Positions 50,701 through 63,817 of a DNA stretch of 64,000 bases are shown in pieces; positions within the stretch are counted from its first letter, which is position 1, and every line of letters starts with the position of its first letter. The translations under genes were made by a program, and so were the position numbers. Source of the stretch: Alitta virens (Eukaryota > Annelida > Polychaeta > Phyllodocida > Nereididae); NCBI GenBank assembly GCA_932294295.1, contig OW028584.1, positions 9,804,407 to 9,868,406 on the forward strand, in the 5' to 3' direction. The notes beneath the pieces were generated by a model, which had not been told where the DNA came from, made no database searches, and saw only the letters and a program-made list of their open reading frames with translations.

Positions 50701-52733
50701 TCTAGCCCGATGCAGTTCTGTGATATATAGTAAATGTAATATAGAGTGCCAGTCAATACGGATGCAAGGTCAACCTTTACAGGCTCCTACGGGACCCCCT
50801 TGGGGTCTAAGGTGTGCGCCAGTCATTTGTAGCCAAGAACAACCCAGGCGTGCTCCACCAATATCAGCAGTTGCTGGTCTGGTTCCCCAATGATAGCGCC
50901 CACTACGTCATCGTGCGTCTGGAATTCACAGCCACCCTGAATGACGACAGAGACGTCTTTCACTACTTCCAAGACATCGACACCATGGCCAAGCGAAATA
51001 TCACCTGAATCTGGGTAACAAAGGCGAGACGGTTGTTTCAGACAACCCCACAGCCAAGTCCAGTCGACTGGACCTTCATGGATCCAGACGCGGCACCCGG
51101 ATGTGTCTGAGAAGTAACACCTGCCTCAAGTAACTTCTGACAAGCTTGTACAAGCCTGTAACTCTAGCCCGATGCAGTTCTGTGATATATAGTAAATGTA
51201 ATATAGAGTGCCAGTCAATACGGATGCAAGGTCAACCTATACAGGCTCCTACGGGACCCCCTTGGGGTCTAAGGTGTGCGCCAGTCATTTGTAGCCAAGA
51301 ACAACCCAGGCGTGCTCCACCAATATCAGCAGTTGCTGGTCTGGTTCCCCAATGATAGCGCCCACTACGTCATCGTGCGTCTGGAATTCACAGCCACCCT
51401 GAATGACGACAGAGACGTCTTTCACTACTTCCAAGACATCGACACCACGGCCAAGCGAAATATCACCTGAATCTGGGTAACAAAGGCGAGACGGTTGTTT
51501 CAGACAACCCCACAGCCAAGTCCAGTCGACTGGACCTTCATGGATCCAGACGCGGCACCCGGATGTGTCTGAGAAGTGTCACCTGCCTCAAGTAACTTCT
51601 GACAAGCTTGTACAAGCCTGTAACTCTAGCCCGATCCAGTTCTGTGATATATAGTTCTAATATAGAGTGCAAGTCAATACGGATGCAAGGTCAACCTATA
51701 CAGGATCCTCTGGGACCCCTTGGGGTCTAAGGTGTGCGCCAGTCATTTGTAGCCAAGAACAACCCGGGCGTGCTCGACCAAAATCAGCAGTTGCTGGTCT
51801 GGTTCCCCAATGATGGCGCCCACTACGTCATCGTGCGTCTGGAATTCACAGCCACCCTGAATGATCACAGCGACGTCTTTCACTGCTACAAAGACATCGA
51901 CACCACGGCCAAGCGAAATGTCACCTGAATCCGGGTAACAAAGGCGACACTGTTGTTTCAGACAAGTGCCACTCACTCAACCCCACAGTCAAGTCCAGTC
52001 GACTGGACCTTCAAGGATCCAGACGCGGCACCCGGATATGTGAGAGAAATGTCACCTGCCTAAAGTAACTTCTGACAAGTTTGTACAAGCCTGAAACTCT
52101 AGCCCGATGCAGCTCTGGCACAACCAGGTCAATTTGGCCACCTGGTGCAACGGGCTGCGGCGTGTCAGCGCAAGATCACCTGTCCGCACCAGACCAACTG
52201 CTGCTGCGGTAACTATACCTCTTCCACTCGTACAACCAGACAAGGCGGATTCTGGACGAGAGGCTGGCTCCAATAGTGATATATAGCAAAGCTAATAATG
52301 ACTGCAAGTCAATACGGATGCAAGGTCAACCTATTCAGGGTCCTCCGGCACCCCCTTGGGGTCTAAGGTGTGCGCCAGTCATTCGTAGCCAAGACCAACC
52401 CGGGCGCGCTCGACCAAAATCAGCAGTTGCTAGTCTGGTTCCCCAATGATGGCGCCCACTACGTCATCGTGCGTCTGGAATTCACATCCACCCAGAATGA
52501 CGACAGCGACGTCTTTCACTGCTACCAAGACATCGAAACCACGGCCAAGCGAAATGTGACCTTAATCCGGGTAACAAAGGCGAGACTGTTGTTTCAGACA
52601 AGTGCCACTCACTCAACCCCACAGCCATGTCCAGTCGACTGGACCTTCATGGATCCAGACGCGGCACCCGGATGTGTCTGAGAAGTGTCACCTGCCTAAA
52701 GTAACTTCTGACAAGCTTGTACAAGCCTGTAAC
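50701..52733 (+). repeat. HOR unit 24: A-B-C-D, type I, 2033 bp
   Basis: Matches units 1, 19 and 30 at all diagnostic sites. First unit of the second 9051-bp copy. Confidence 0.94.
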
Positions 52734-54765
52734 TCTAGCCCGATGCAGTTCTGTGATATATAGTAAATGTAATATAGAGTGCCAGTCAATACGGATGCAA
52801 GGTCAACCTTTACAGGCTCCTACGGGATCCCCTTGGGGTCTAAGGTGTGCGCCAGTCATTTGTAGCCAAGAACAACCCAGGCGTGCTCCACCAATATCAG
52901 CAGTTGCTGGTCTGGTTCCCCAATGATAGCGCCCACTACGTCATCGTGCGTCTGGAATTCACAGCCACCCTGAATGACGACAGAGACGTCTTCACTACTT
53001 CCAAGACATCGACACCATGGCCAAGCGAAATATCACCTGAATCTGGGTAACAAAGGCGAGACGGTTGTTTCAGACAACCCCACAGCCAAGTCCAGTCGAC
53101 TGGACCTTCATGGATCCAGACGCGGCACCCGGATGTGTCTGAGAAGTAACACCTGCCTCAAGTAACTTCTGACAAGCTTGTACAAGCCTGTAACTCTAGC
53201 CCGATGCAGTTCTGTGATATATAGTAAATGTAATATAGAGTGCCAGTCAATACGGATGCAAGGTCAACCTATACAGGCTCCTACGGGACCCCCTTGGGGT
53301 CTAAGGTGTGCGCCAGTCATTTGTAGCCAAGAACAACCCAGGCGTGCTCCACCAATATCAGCAGTTGCTGGTCTGGTTCCCCAATGATAGCGCCCACTAC
53401 GTCATCGTGCGTCTGGAATTCACAGCCACCCTGAATGACGACAGAGACGTCTTTCACTACTTCCAAGACATCGACACCACGGCCAAGCGAAATATCACCT
53501 GAATCTGGGTAACAAAGGCGAGACGGTTGTTTCAGACAACCCCACAGCCAAGTCCAGTCGACTGGACCTGCATGGATCCAGACGCGGCACCCGGATGTGT
53601 CTGAGAAGTGTCACCTGCCTCAAGTAACTTCTGACAAGCTTGTACAAGCCTGTAACTCTAGCCCGATCCAGTTCTGTGATATATAGTTCTAATATAGAGT
53701 GCAAGTCAATACGGATGCAAGGTCAACCTATACAGGATCCTCTGGGACCCCTTGGGGTCTAAGGTGTGCGCCAGTCATTTGTAGCCAAGAACAACCCGGG
53801 CGTGCTCGACCAAAATCAGCAGTTGCTGGTCTGGTTCCCCAATGATGGCGCCCACTACGTCATCGTGCGTCTGGAATTCACAGCCACCCTGAATGATCAC
53901 AGCGACGTCTTTCACTGCTACAAAGACATCGACACCACGGCCAAGCGAAATGTCACCTGAATCCGGGTAACAAAGGCGACACTGTTGTTTCAGACAAGTG
54001 CCACTCACTCAACCCCACAGTCAAGTCCAGTCGACTGGACCTTCAAGGATCCAGACGCGGCACCCGGATATGTGAGAGAAATGTCACCTGCCTAAAGTAA
54101 CTTCTGACAAGTTTGTACAAGCCTGAAACTCTAGCCCGATGCAGCTCTGGCACAACCAGGTCAATTTGGCCACCTGGTGCAACGGGCTGCGGCGTGTCAG
54201 CGCAAGATCACCTGTCCGCACCAGACCAACTGCTGCTGCGGTAACTATACCTCTTCCACTCGTACAACCAGACAAGGCGGATTCTGGACGAGAGGCTGGC
54301 TCCAATAGTGATATATAGCAAAGCTAATAATGACTGCAAGTCAATACGGATGCAAGGTCAACCTATTCAGGGTCCTCCGGCACCCCCTTGGGGTCTAAGG
54401 TGTGCGCCAGTCATTTGTAGCCAAGACCAACCCGGGCGCGCTCGACCAAAATCAGCAGTTGCTAGTCTGGTTCCCCAATGATGGCGCCCACTACATCATC
54501 GTGCGTCTGGAATTCACATCCACCCAGAATGACGACAGCGACGTCTTTCACTGCTACCAAGACATCGAAACCACGGCCAAGCGAAATGTGACCTTAATCC
54601 GGGTAACAAAGGCGAGACTGTTGTTTCAGACAAGTGCCACTCACTCAACCCCACAGCCATGTCCAGTCGACAGGACCTTCATGGATCCAGACGCGGCACC
54701 CGGATGTGTCTGAGAAGTGTCACCTGCCTAAAGTAACTTCTGACAAGCTTGTACAAGCCTGTAAC
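52734..54765 (+). repeat. HOR unit 25: A-B-C-D, type II, 2032 bp
   Basis: Copy of units 2 and 20: A 1-bp deletion near 52988-52995, and D with A at 54672. Confidence 0.94.
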
Positions 54766-56336
54766 TCTAGCCCGATGCAGTTCTGTGATATATAGTAAAT
54801 GTAATATAGAGTGCCAGTCAATACGGATGCAAGGTCAACCTTTACAGGCTCCTACGGGACCCCCTTGGGGTCTAAGGTGTGCGCCAGTCATTTGTAGCCA
54901 AGAACAACCCAGGCGTGCTCCACCAATATCAGCAGTTGCTGGTCTGGTTCCCCAATGATAGCGCCCACTACGTCATCGTGCGTCTGGAATTCACAGCCAC
55001 CCTGAATGACGACAGAGACGTCTTTCACTACTTCCAAGACATCGACACCACGGCCAAGCGAAATATCACCTGAATCTGGGTAACAAAGGCGAGACGGTTG
55101 TTTCAGACAACCCCACAGCCAAGTCCAGTCGACTGGACCTTCATGGATCCAGACGCGGCACCCGGATGTGTCTGAGAAGTGTCACCTGCCTCAAGTAACT
55201 TCTGACAAGCTTGTACAAGCCTGTAACTCTAGCCCGATCCAGTTCTGTGATATATAGTTCTAATATAGAGTGCAAGTCAATACGGATGCAAGGTCAACCT
55301 ATACAGGATCCTCTGGGACCCCTTGGGGTCTAAGGTGTGCGCCAGTCATTTGTAGCCAAGAACAACCCGGGCGTGCTCGACCAAAATCAGCAGTTGCTGG
55401 TCTGGTTCCCCAATGATGGCGCCCACTACGTCATCGTGCGTCTGGAATTCACAGCCACCCTGAATGATCACAGCGACGTCTTTCACTGCTACAAAGACAT
55501 CGACACCACGGCCAAGCGAAATGTCACCTGAATCCGGGTAACAAAGGCGACACTGTTGTTTCAGACAAGTGCCACTCACTCAACCCCACAGTCAAGTCCA
55601 GTCGACTGGACCTTCAAGGATCCAGACGCGGCACCCGGATATGTGAGAGAAATGTCACCTGCCTAAAGTAACTTCTGACAAGTTTGTACAAGCCTGAAAC
55701 TCTAGCCCGATGCAGCTCTGGCACAACCAGGTCAATTTGGCCACCTGGTGCAACGGGCTGCGGCGTGTCAGCGCAAGATCACCTGTCCGCACCAGACCAA
55801 CTGCTGCTGCGGTAACTATACCTCTTCCACTCGTACAACCAGACAAGGCGGATTCTGGACGAGAGGCTGGCTCCAATAGTGATATATAGCAAAGCTAATA
55901 ATGACTGCAAGTCAATACGGATGCAAGGTCAACCTATTCAGGGTCCTCCGGCACCCCCTTGGGGTCTAAGGTGTGCGCCAGTCATTCGTAGCCAAGACCA
56001 ACCCGGGCGCGCTCGACCAAAATCAGCAGTTGCTAGTCTGGTTCCCCAATGATGGCGCCCACTACGTCATCGTGCGTCTGGAATTCACATCCACCCAGAA
56101 TGACGACAGCGACGTCTTTCACTGCTACCAAGACATCGAAACCACGGCCAAGCGAAATGTGACCTTAATCCGGGTAACAAAGGCGAGACTGTTGTTTCAG
56201 ACAAGTGCCACTCACTCAACCCCACAGCCATGTCCAGTCGACTGGACCTTCATGGATCCAGACGCGGCACCCGGATGTGTCTGAGAAGTGTCACCTGCCT
56301 AAAGTAACTTCTGACAAGCTTGTACAAGCCTGTAAC
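54766..56336 (+). repeat. HOR unit 26: A/B hybrid-C-D, 1571 bp
   Basis: Third copy of the shortened unit, after units 3 and 21, with the same A-to-B switch and type I C and D. Confidence 0.94.
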
Positions 56337-57718
56337 TCTAGCCCGATGCAGTTCTGTGATATATAGTAAATGTAATATAGAGTGCCAGTCAATACGGATG
56401 CAAGGTCAACCTTTACAGGCTCCTACGGGATCCCCTTGGGGTCTAAGGTGTGCGCCAGTCATTTGTAGCCAAGAACAACCCAGGCGTGCTCCACCAATAT
56501 CAGCAGTTGCTGGTCTGGTTCCCCAATGATAGCGCCCACTACGTCATCGTGCGTCTGGAATTCACAGCCACCCTGAATGACGACAGAGACGTCTTTCACT
56601 ACTTCCAAGACATCGACACCATGGCCAAGCGAAATATCACCTGAATCTGGGTAACAAAGGCGAGACGGTTGTTTCAGACAACCCCACAGCCAAGTCCAGT
56701 CGACTGGACCTTCATGGATCCAGACGCGGCACCCGGATGTGTCTGAGAAGTAACACCTGCCTCAAGTAACTTCTGACAAGCTTGTACAAGCCTGTAACTC
56801 TAGCCCGATGCAGTTCTGTGATATATAGTAAATGTAATATAGAGTGCCAGTCAATACGGATGCAAGGTCAACCTATACAGGCTCCTACGGGACCCCCTTG
56901 GGGTCTAAGGTGTGCGCCAGTCATTTGTAGCCAAGAACAACCCAGGCGTGCTCCACCAATATCAGCAGTTGCTGGTCTGGTTCCCCAATGATAGCGCCCA
57001 CTACGTCATCGTGCGTCTGGAATTCACAGCCACCCTGAATGACGACAGAGACGTCTTTCACTACTTCCAAGACATCGACACCACGGCCAAGCGAAATATC
57101 ACCTGAATCTGGGTAACAAAGGCGAGACGGTTGTTTCAGACAACCCCACAGCCAAGTCCAGTCGACTGGACCTGCATGGATCCAGACGCGGCACCCGGAT
57201 GTGTCTGAGAAGTGTCACCTGCCTCAAGTAACTTCTGACAAGCTTGTACAAGCCTGTAACTCTAGCCCGATCCAGTTCTGTGATATATAGTTCTAATATA
57301 GAGTGCAAGTCAATACGGATGCAAGGTCAACCTATACAGGATCCTCTGGGACCCCTTGGGGTCTAAGGTGTGCGCCAGTCATTTGTAGCCAAGAACAACC
57401 CGGGCGTGCTCGACCAAAATCAGCAGTTGCTGGTCTGGTTCCCCAATGATGGCGCCCACTACGTCATCGTGCGTCTGGAATTCACAGCCACCCTGAATGA
57501 TCACAGCGACGTCTTTCACTGCTACAAAGACATCGACACCACGGCCAAGCGAAATGTCACCTGAATCCGGGTAACAAAGGCGAGACGGTTGTTTCAGACA
57601 ACCCCACAGCCAAGTCCAGTCGACTGGACCTTCATGGATCCAGACGCGGCACCCGGATGTGTCTGAGAAGTAACACCTGCCTCAAGTAACTTCTGACAAG
57701 CTTGTACAAGCCTGTAAC
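56337..57718 (+). repeat. HOR unit 27: A-B-C/A, 1382 bp
   Basis: Copy of unit 22. The C/A hybrid starts at 57261 and runs directly into a new A at 57719. Confidence 0.94.
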
Positions 57719-59751
57719 TCTAGCCCGATGCAGTTCTGTGATATATAGTAAATGTAATATAGAGTGCCAGTCAATACGGATGCAAGGTCAACCTTTACAG
57801 GCTCCTACGGGATCCCCTTGGGGTCTAAGGTGTGCGCCAGTCATTTGTAGCCAAGAACAACCCAGGCGTGCTCCACCAATATCAGCAGTTGCTGGTCTGG
57901 TTCCCCAATGATAGCGCCCACTACGTCATCGTGCGTCTGGAATTCACAGCCACCCTGAATGACGACAGAGACGTCTTTCACTACTTCCAAGACATCGACA
58001 CCATGGCCAAGCGAAATATCACCTGAATCTGGGTAACAAAGGCGAGACGGTTGTTTCAGACAACCCCACAGCCAAGTCCAGTCGACTGGACCTTCATGGA
58101 TCCAGACGCGGCACCCGGATGTGTCTGAGAAGTAACACCTGCCTCAAGTAACTTCTGACAAGCTTGTACAAGCCTGTAACTCTAGCCCGATGCAGTTCTG
58201 TGATATATAGTAAATGTAATATAGAGTGCCAGTCAATACGGATGCAAGGTCAACCTATACAGGCTCCTACGGGACCCCCTTGGGGTCTAAGGTGTGCGCC
58301 AGTCATTTGTAGCCAAGAACAACCCAGGCGTGCTCCACCAATATCAGCAGTTGCTGGTCTGGTTCCCCAATGATAGCGCCCACTACGTCATCGTGCGTCT
58401 GGAATTCACAGCCACCCTGAATGACGACAGAGACGTCTTTCACTACTTCCAAGACATCAACACCACGGCCAAGCGAAATATCACCTGAATCTGGGTAACA
58501 AAGGCGAGACGGTTGTTTCAGACAACCCCACAGCCAAGTCCAGTCGACTGGACCTGCATGGATCCAGACGCGGCACCCGGATGTGTCTGAGAAGTGTCAC
58601 CTGCCTCAAGTAACTTCTGACAAGCTTGTACAAGCCTGTAACTCTAGCCCGATCCAGTTCTGTGATATATAGTTCTAATATAGAGTGCAAGTCAATACGG
58701 ATGCAAGGTCAACCTATACAGGATCCTCTGGGACCCCTTGGGGTCTAAGGTGTGCGCCAGTCATTTGTAGCCAAGAACAACCCGGGCGTGCTCGACCAAA
58801 ATCAGCAGTTGCTGGTCTGGTTCCCCAATGATGGCGCCCACTACGTCATCGTGCGTCTGGAATTCACAGCCACCCTGAATGATCACAGCGACGTCTTTCA
58901 CTGCTACAAAGACATCGACACCACGGCCAAGCGAAATGTCACCTGAATCTGGGTAACAAAGGCGACACTGTTGTTTCAGACAAGTGCCACTCACTCAACC
59001 CCACAGTCAAGTCCAGTCGACTGGACCTTCAAGGATCCAGACGCGGCACCCGGATATGTGAGAGAAATGTCACCTGCCTAAAGTAACTTCTGACAAGTTT
59101 GTACAAGCCTGAAACTCTAGCCCGATGCAGCTCTGGCACAACCAGGTCAATTTGGCCACCTGGTGCAACGGGCTGCGGCGTGTCAGCGCAAGATCACCTG
59201 TCCGCACCAGACCAACTGCTGCTGCGGTAACTATACCTCTTCCACTCGTACAACCAGACAAGGCGGATTCTGGACGAGAGGCTGGCTCCAATAGTGATAT
59301 ATAGCAAAGCTAATAATGACTGCAAGTCAATACGGATGCAAGGTCAACCTATTCAGGGTCCTCCGGCACCCCCTTGGGGTCTAAGGTGTGCGCCAGTCAT
59401 TTGTAGCCAAGACCAACCCGGGCGCGCTCGACCAAAATCAGCAGTTGCTAGTCTGGTTCCCCAATGATGGCGCCCACTACATCATCGTGCGTCTGGAATT
59501 CACATCCACCCAGAATGACGACAGCGACGTCTTTCACTGCTACCAAGACATCGAAACCACGGCCAAGCGAAATGTGACCTTAATCCGGGTAACAAAGGCG
59601 AGACTGTTGTTTCAGACAAGTGCCACTCACTCAACCCCACAGCCATGTCCAGTCGACTGGACCTTCATGGATCCAGACGCGGCACCCGGATGTGTCTGAG
59701 AAGTGTCACCTGCCTAAAGTAACTTCTGACAAGCTTGTACAAGCCTGTAAC
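57719..59751 (+). repeat. HOR unit 28: A-B-C-D, type II, 2033 bp
   Basis: Copy of units 17 and 23, with catcaacacc in B (A at 58459) and aatctggg in C. It is followed by the unit-18 copy, as unit 17 is. Confidence 0.94.
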
Positions 59752-61784
59752 TCTAGCCCGATGCAGTTCTGTGATATATAGTAAATGTAATATAGAGTGC
59801 CAGTCAATACGGATGCAAGGTCAACCTTTACAGGCTCCTACGGGACCCCCTTGGGGTCTAAGGTGTGCGCCAGTCATTTGTAGCCAAGAACAACCCAGGC
59901 GTGCTCCACCAATATCAGCAGTTGCTGGTCTGGTTCCCCAATGATAGCGCCCACTACGTCATCGTGCGTCTGGAATTCACAGCCACCCTGAATGACGACA
60001 GAGACGTCTTTCACTACTTCCAAGACATCGACACCATGGCCAAGCGAAATATCACCTGAATCTGGGTAACAAAGGCGAGACGGTTGTTTCAGACAACCCC
60101 ACAGCCAAGTCCAGTCGACTGGACCTTCATGGATCCAGACGCGGCACCCGGATGTGTCTGAGAAGTAACACCTGCCTCAAGTAACTTCTGACAAGCTTGT
60201 ACAAGCCTGTAACTCTAGCCCGATGCAGTTCTGTGATATATAGTAAATGTAATATAGAGTGCAAGTCAATACGGATGCAAGGTCAACCTATACAGGCTCC
60301 TACGGGACCCCCTTGGGGTCTAAGGTGTGCGCCAGTCATTTGTAGCCAAGAACAACCCAGGCGTGCTCCACCAATATCAGCAGTTGCTGGTCTGGTTCCC
60401 CAATGATAGCGCCCACTACGTCATCGTGCGTCTGGAATTCACAGCCACCCTGAATGACGACAGAGACGTCTTTCACTACTTCCAAGACATCGACACCACG
60501 GCCAAGCGAAATATCACCTGAATCTGGGTAACAAAGGCGAGACGGTTGTTTCAGACAACCCCACAGCCAAGTCCAGTCGACTGGACCTTCATGGATCCAG
60601 ACGCGGCACCCGGATGTGTCTGAGAAGTGTCACCTGCCTCAAGTAACTTCTGACAAGCTTGTACAAGCCTGTAACTCTAGCCCGATCCAGTTCTGTGATA
60701 TATAGTTCTAATATAGAGTGCAAGTCAATACGGATGCAAGGTCAACCTATACAGGATCCTCTGGGACCCCTTGGGGTCTAAGGTGTGCGCCAGTCATTTG
60801 TAGCCAAGAACAACCCGGGCGTGCTCGACCAAAATCAGCAGTTGCTGGTCTGGTTCCCCAATGATGGCGCCCACTACGTCATCGTGCGTCTGGAATTCAC
60901 AGCCACCCTGAATGATCACAGCGACGTCTTTCACTGCTACAAAGACATCGACACCACGGCCAAGCGAAATGTCACCTGAATCCGGGTAACAAAGGCGACA
61001 CTGTTGTTTCAGACAAGTGCCACTCACTCAACCCCACAGTCAAGTCCAGTCGACTGGACCTTCAAGGATCCAGACGCGGCACCCGGATATGTGAGAGAAA
61101 TGTCACCTGCCTAAAGTAACTTCTGACAAGTTTGTACAAGCCTGAAACTCTAGCCCGATGCAGCTCTGGCACAACCAGGTCAATTTGGCCATCTGGTGCA
61201 ACGGGCTGCGGCGTGTCAGCGCAAGATCACCTGTCCGCACCAGACCAACTGCTGCTGCGGTAACTATACCTCTTCCACTCGTACAACCAGACAAGGCGGA
61301 TTCTGGACGAGAGGCTGGCTCCAATAGTGATATATAGCAAAGCTAATAATGACTGCAAGTCAATACGGATGCAAGGTCAACCTATTCAGGGTCCTCCGGC
61401 ACCCCCTTGGGGTCTAAGGTGTGCGCCAGTCATTTGTAGCCAAGACCAACCCGGGCGCGCTCGACCAAAATCAGCAGTTGCTAGTCTGGTTCCCCAAAGA
61501 TGGCGCCCACTACATCATCGTGCGTCTGGAATTCACATCCACCCAGAATGACGACAGCGACGTCTTTCACTGCTACCAAGACATCGAAACCACGGCCAAG
61601 CGAAATGTGACCTTAATCCGGGTAACAAAGGCGAGACTGTTGTTTCAGACAAGTGCCACTCACTCAACCCCACAGCCATGTCCAGTCGACTGGACCTTCA
61701 TGGATCCAGACGCGGCACCCGGATGTGTCTGAGAAGTGTTACCTGCCTAAAGTAACTTCTGACAAGCTTGTACAAGCCTGTAAC
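59752..61784 (+). repeat. HOR unit 29: A-B-C-D, mosaic, 2033 bp
   Basis: Copy of unit 18 displaced by 20135 bp. B has gagtgcaag and D has gccatctgg, ccaaagatgg and gtgttacc. Confidence 0.94.
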
Positions 61785-63817
61785 TCTAGCCCGATGCAGT
61801 TCTGTGATATATAGTAAATGTAATATAGAGTGCCAGTCAATACGGATGCAAGGTCAACCTTTACAGGCTCCTACGGGACCCCCTTGGGGTCTAAGGTGTG
61901 CGCCAGTCATTTGTAGCCAAGAACAACCCAGGCGTGCTCCACCAATATCAGCAGTTGCTGGTCTGGTTCCCCAATGATAGCGCCCACTACGTCATCGTGC
62001 GTCTGGAATTCACAGCCACCCTGAATGACGACAGAGACGTCTTTCACTACTTCCAAGACATCGACACCATGGCCAAGCGAAATATCACCTGAATCTGGGT
62101 AACAAAGGCGAGACGGTTGTTTCAGACAACCCCACAGCCAAGTCCAGTCGACTGGACCTTCATGGATCCAGACGCGGCACCCGGATGTGTCTGAGAAGTA
62201 ACACCTGCCTCAAGTAACTTCTGACAAGCTTGTACAAGCCTGTAACTCTAGCCCGATGCAGTTCTGTGATATATAGTAAATGTAATATAGAGTGCCAGTC
62301 AATACGGATGCAAGGTCAACCTATACAGGCTCCTACGGGACCCCCTTGGGGTCTAAGGTGTGCGCCAGTCATTTGTAGCCAAGAACAACCCAGGCGTGCT
62401 CCACCAATATCAGCAGTTGCTGGTCTGGTTCCCCAATGATAGCGCCCACTACGTCATCGTGCGTCTGGAATTCACAGCCACCCTGAATGACGACAGAGAC
62501 GTCTTTCACTACTTCCAAGACATCGACACCACGGCCAAGCGAAATATCACCTGAATCTGGGTAACAAAGGCGAGACGGTTGTTTCAGACAACCCCACAGC
62601 CAAGTCCAGTCGACTGGACCTTCATGGATCCAGACGCGGCACCCGGATGTGTCTGAGAAGTGTCACCTGCCTCAAGTAACTTCTGACAAGCTTGTACAAG
62701 CCTGTAACTCTAGCCCGATCCAGTTCTGTGATATATAGTTCTAATATAGAGTGCAAGTCAATACGGATGCAAGGTCAACCTATACAGGATCCTCTGGGAC
62801 CCCTTGGGGTCTAAGGTGTGCGCCAGTCATTTGTAGCCAAGAACAACCCGGGCGTGCTCGACCAAAATCAGCAGTTGCTGGTCTGGTTCCCCAATGATGG
62901 CGCCCACTACGTCATCGTGCGTCTGGAATTCACAGCCACCCTGAATGATCACAGCGACGTCTTTCACTGCTACAAAGACATCGACACCACGGCCAAGCGA
63001 AATGTCACCTGAATCCGGGTAACAAAGGCGACACTGTTGTTTCAGACAAGTGCCACTCACTCAACCCCACAGTCAAGTCCAGTCGACTGGACCTTCAAGG
63101 ATCCAGACGCGGCACCCGGATATGTGAGAGAAATGTCACCTGCCTAAAGTAACTTCTGACAAGTTTGTACAAGCCTGAAACTCTAGCCCGATGCAGCTCT
63201 GGCACAACCAGGTCAATTTGGCCACCTGGTGCAACGGGCTGCGGCGTGTCAGCGCAAGATCACCTGTCCGCACCAGACCAACTGCTGCTGCGGTAACTAT
63301 ACCTCTTCCACTCGTACAACCAGACAAGGCGGATTCTGGACGAGAGGCTGGCTCCAATAGTGATATATAGCAAAGCTAATAATGACTGCAAGTCAATACG
63401 GATGCAAGGTCAACCTATTCAGGGTCCTCCGGCACCCCCTTGGGGTCTAAGGTGTGCGCCAGTCATTCGTAGCCAAGACCAACCCGGGCGCGCTCGACCA
63501 AAATCAGCAGTTGCTAGTCTGGTTCCCCAATGATGGCGCCCACTACGTCATCGTGCGTCTGGAATTCACATCCACCCAGAATGACGACAGCGACGTCTTT
63601 CACTGCTACCAAGACATCGAAACCACGGCCAAGCGAAATGTGACCTTAATCCGGGTAACAAAGGCGAGACTGTTGTTTCAGACAAGTGCCACTCACTCAA
63701 CCCCACAGCCATGTCCAGTCGACTGGACCTTCATGGATCCAGACGCGGCACCCGGATGTGTCTGAGAAGTGTCACCTGCCTAAAGTAACTTCTGACAAGC
63801 TTGTACAAGCCTGTAAC
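61785..63817 (+). repeat. HOR unit 30: A-B-C-D, type I, 2033 bp
   Basis: Matches units 1, 19 and 24. Last complete unit in the window. Confidence 0.94.

Larger units (their letters stand above)
41650..59751 (+). repeat. Tandem duplication of a 9051-bp block (units 19-23 and 24-28)
   Basis: 41650-50700 and 50701-59751 share the order of units (2033, 2032, 1571, 1382, 2033 bp), including the A/B fusion, the palindrome-breaking base, the C/A-to-A junction and catcaacacc. After the second copy the array continues with a unit-18-like unit, which the first copy lacks. Confidence 0.92.
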
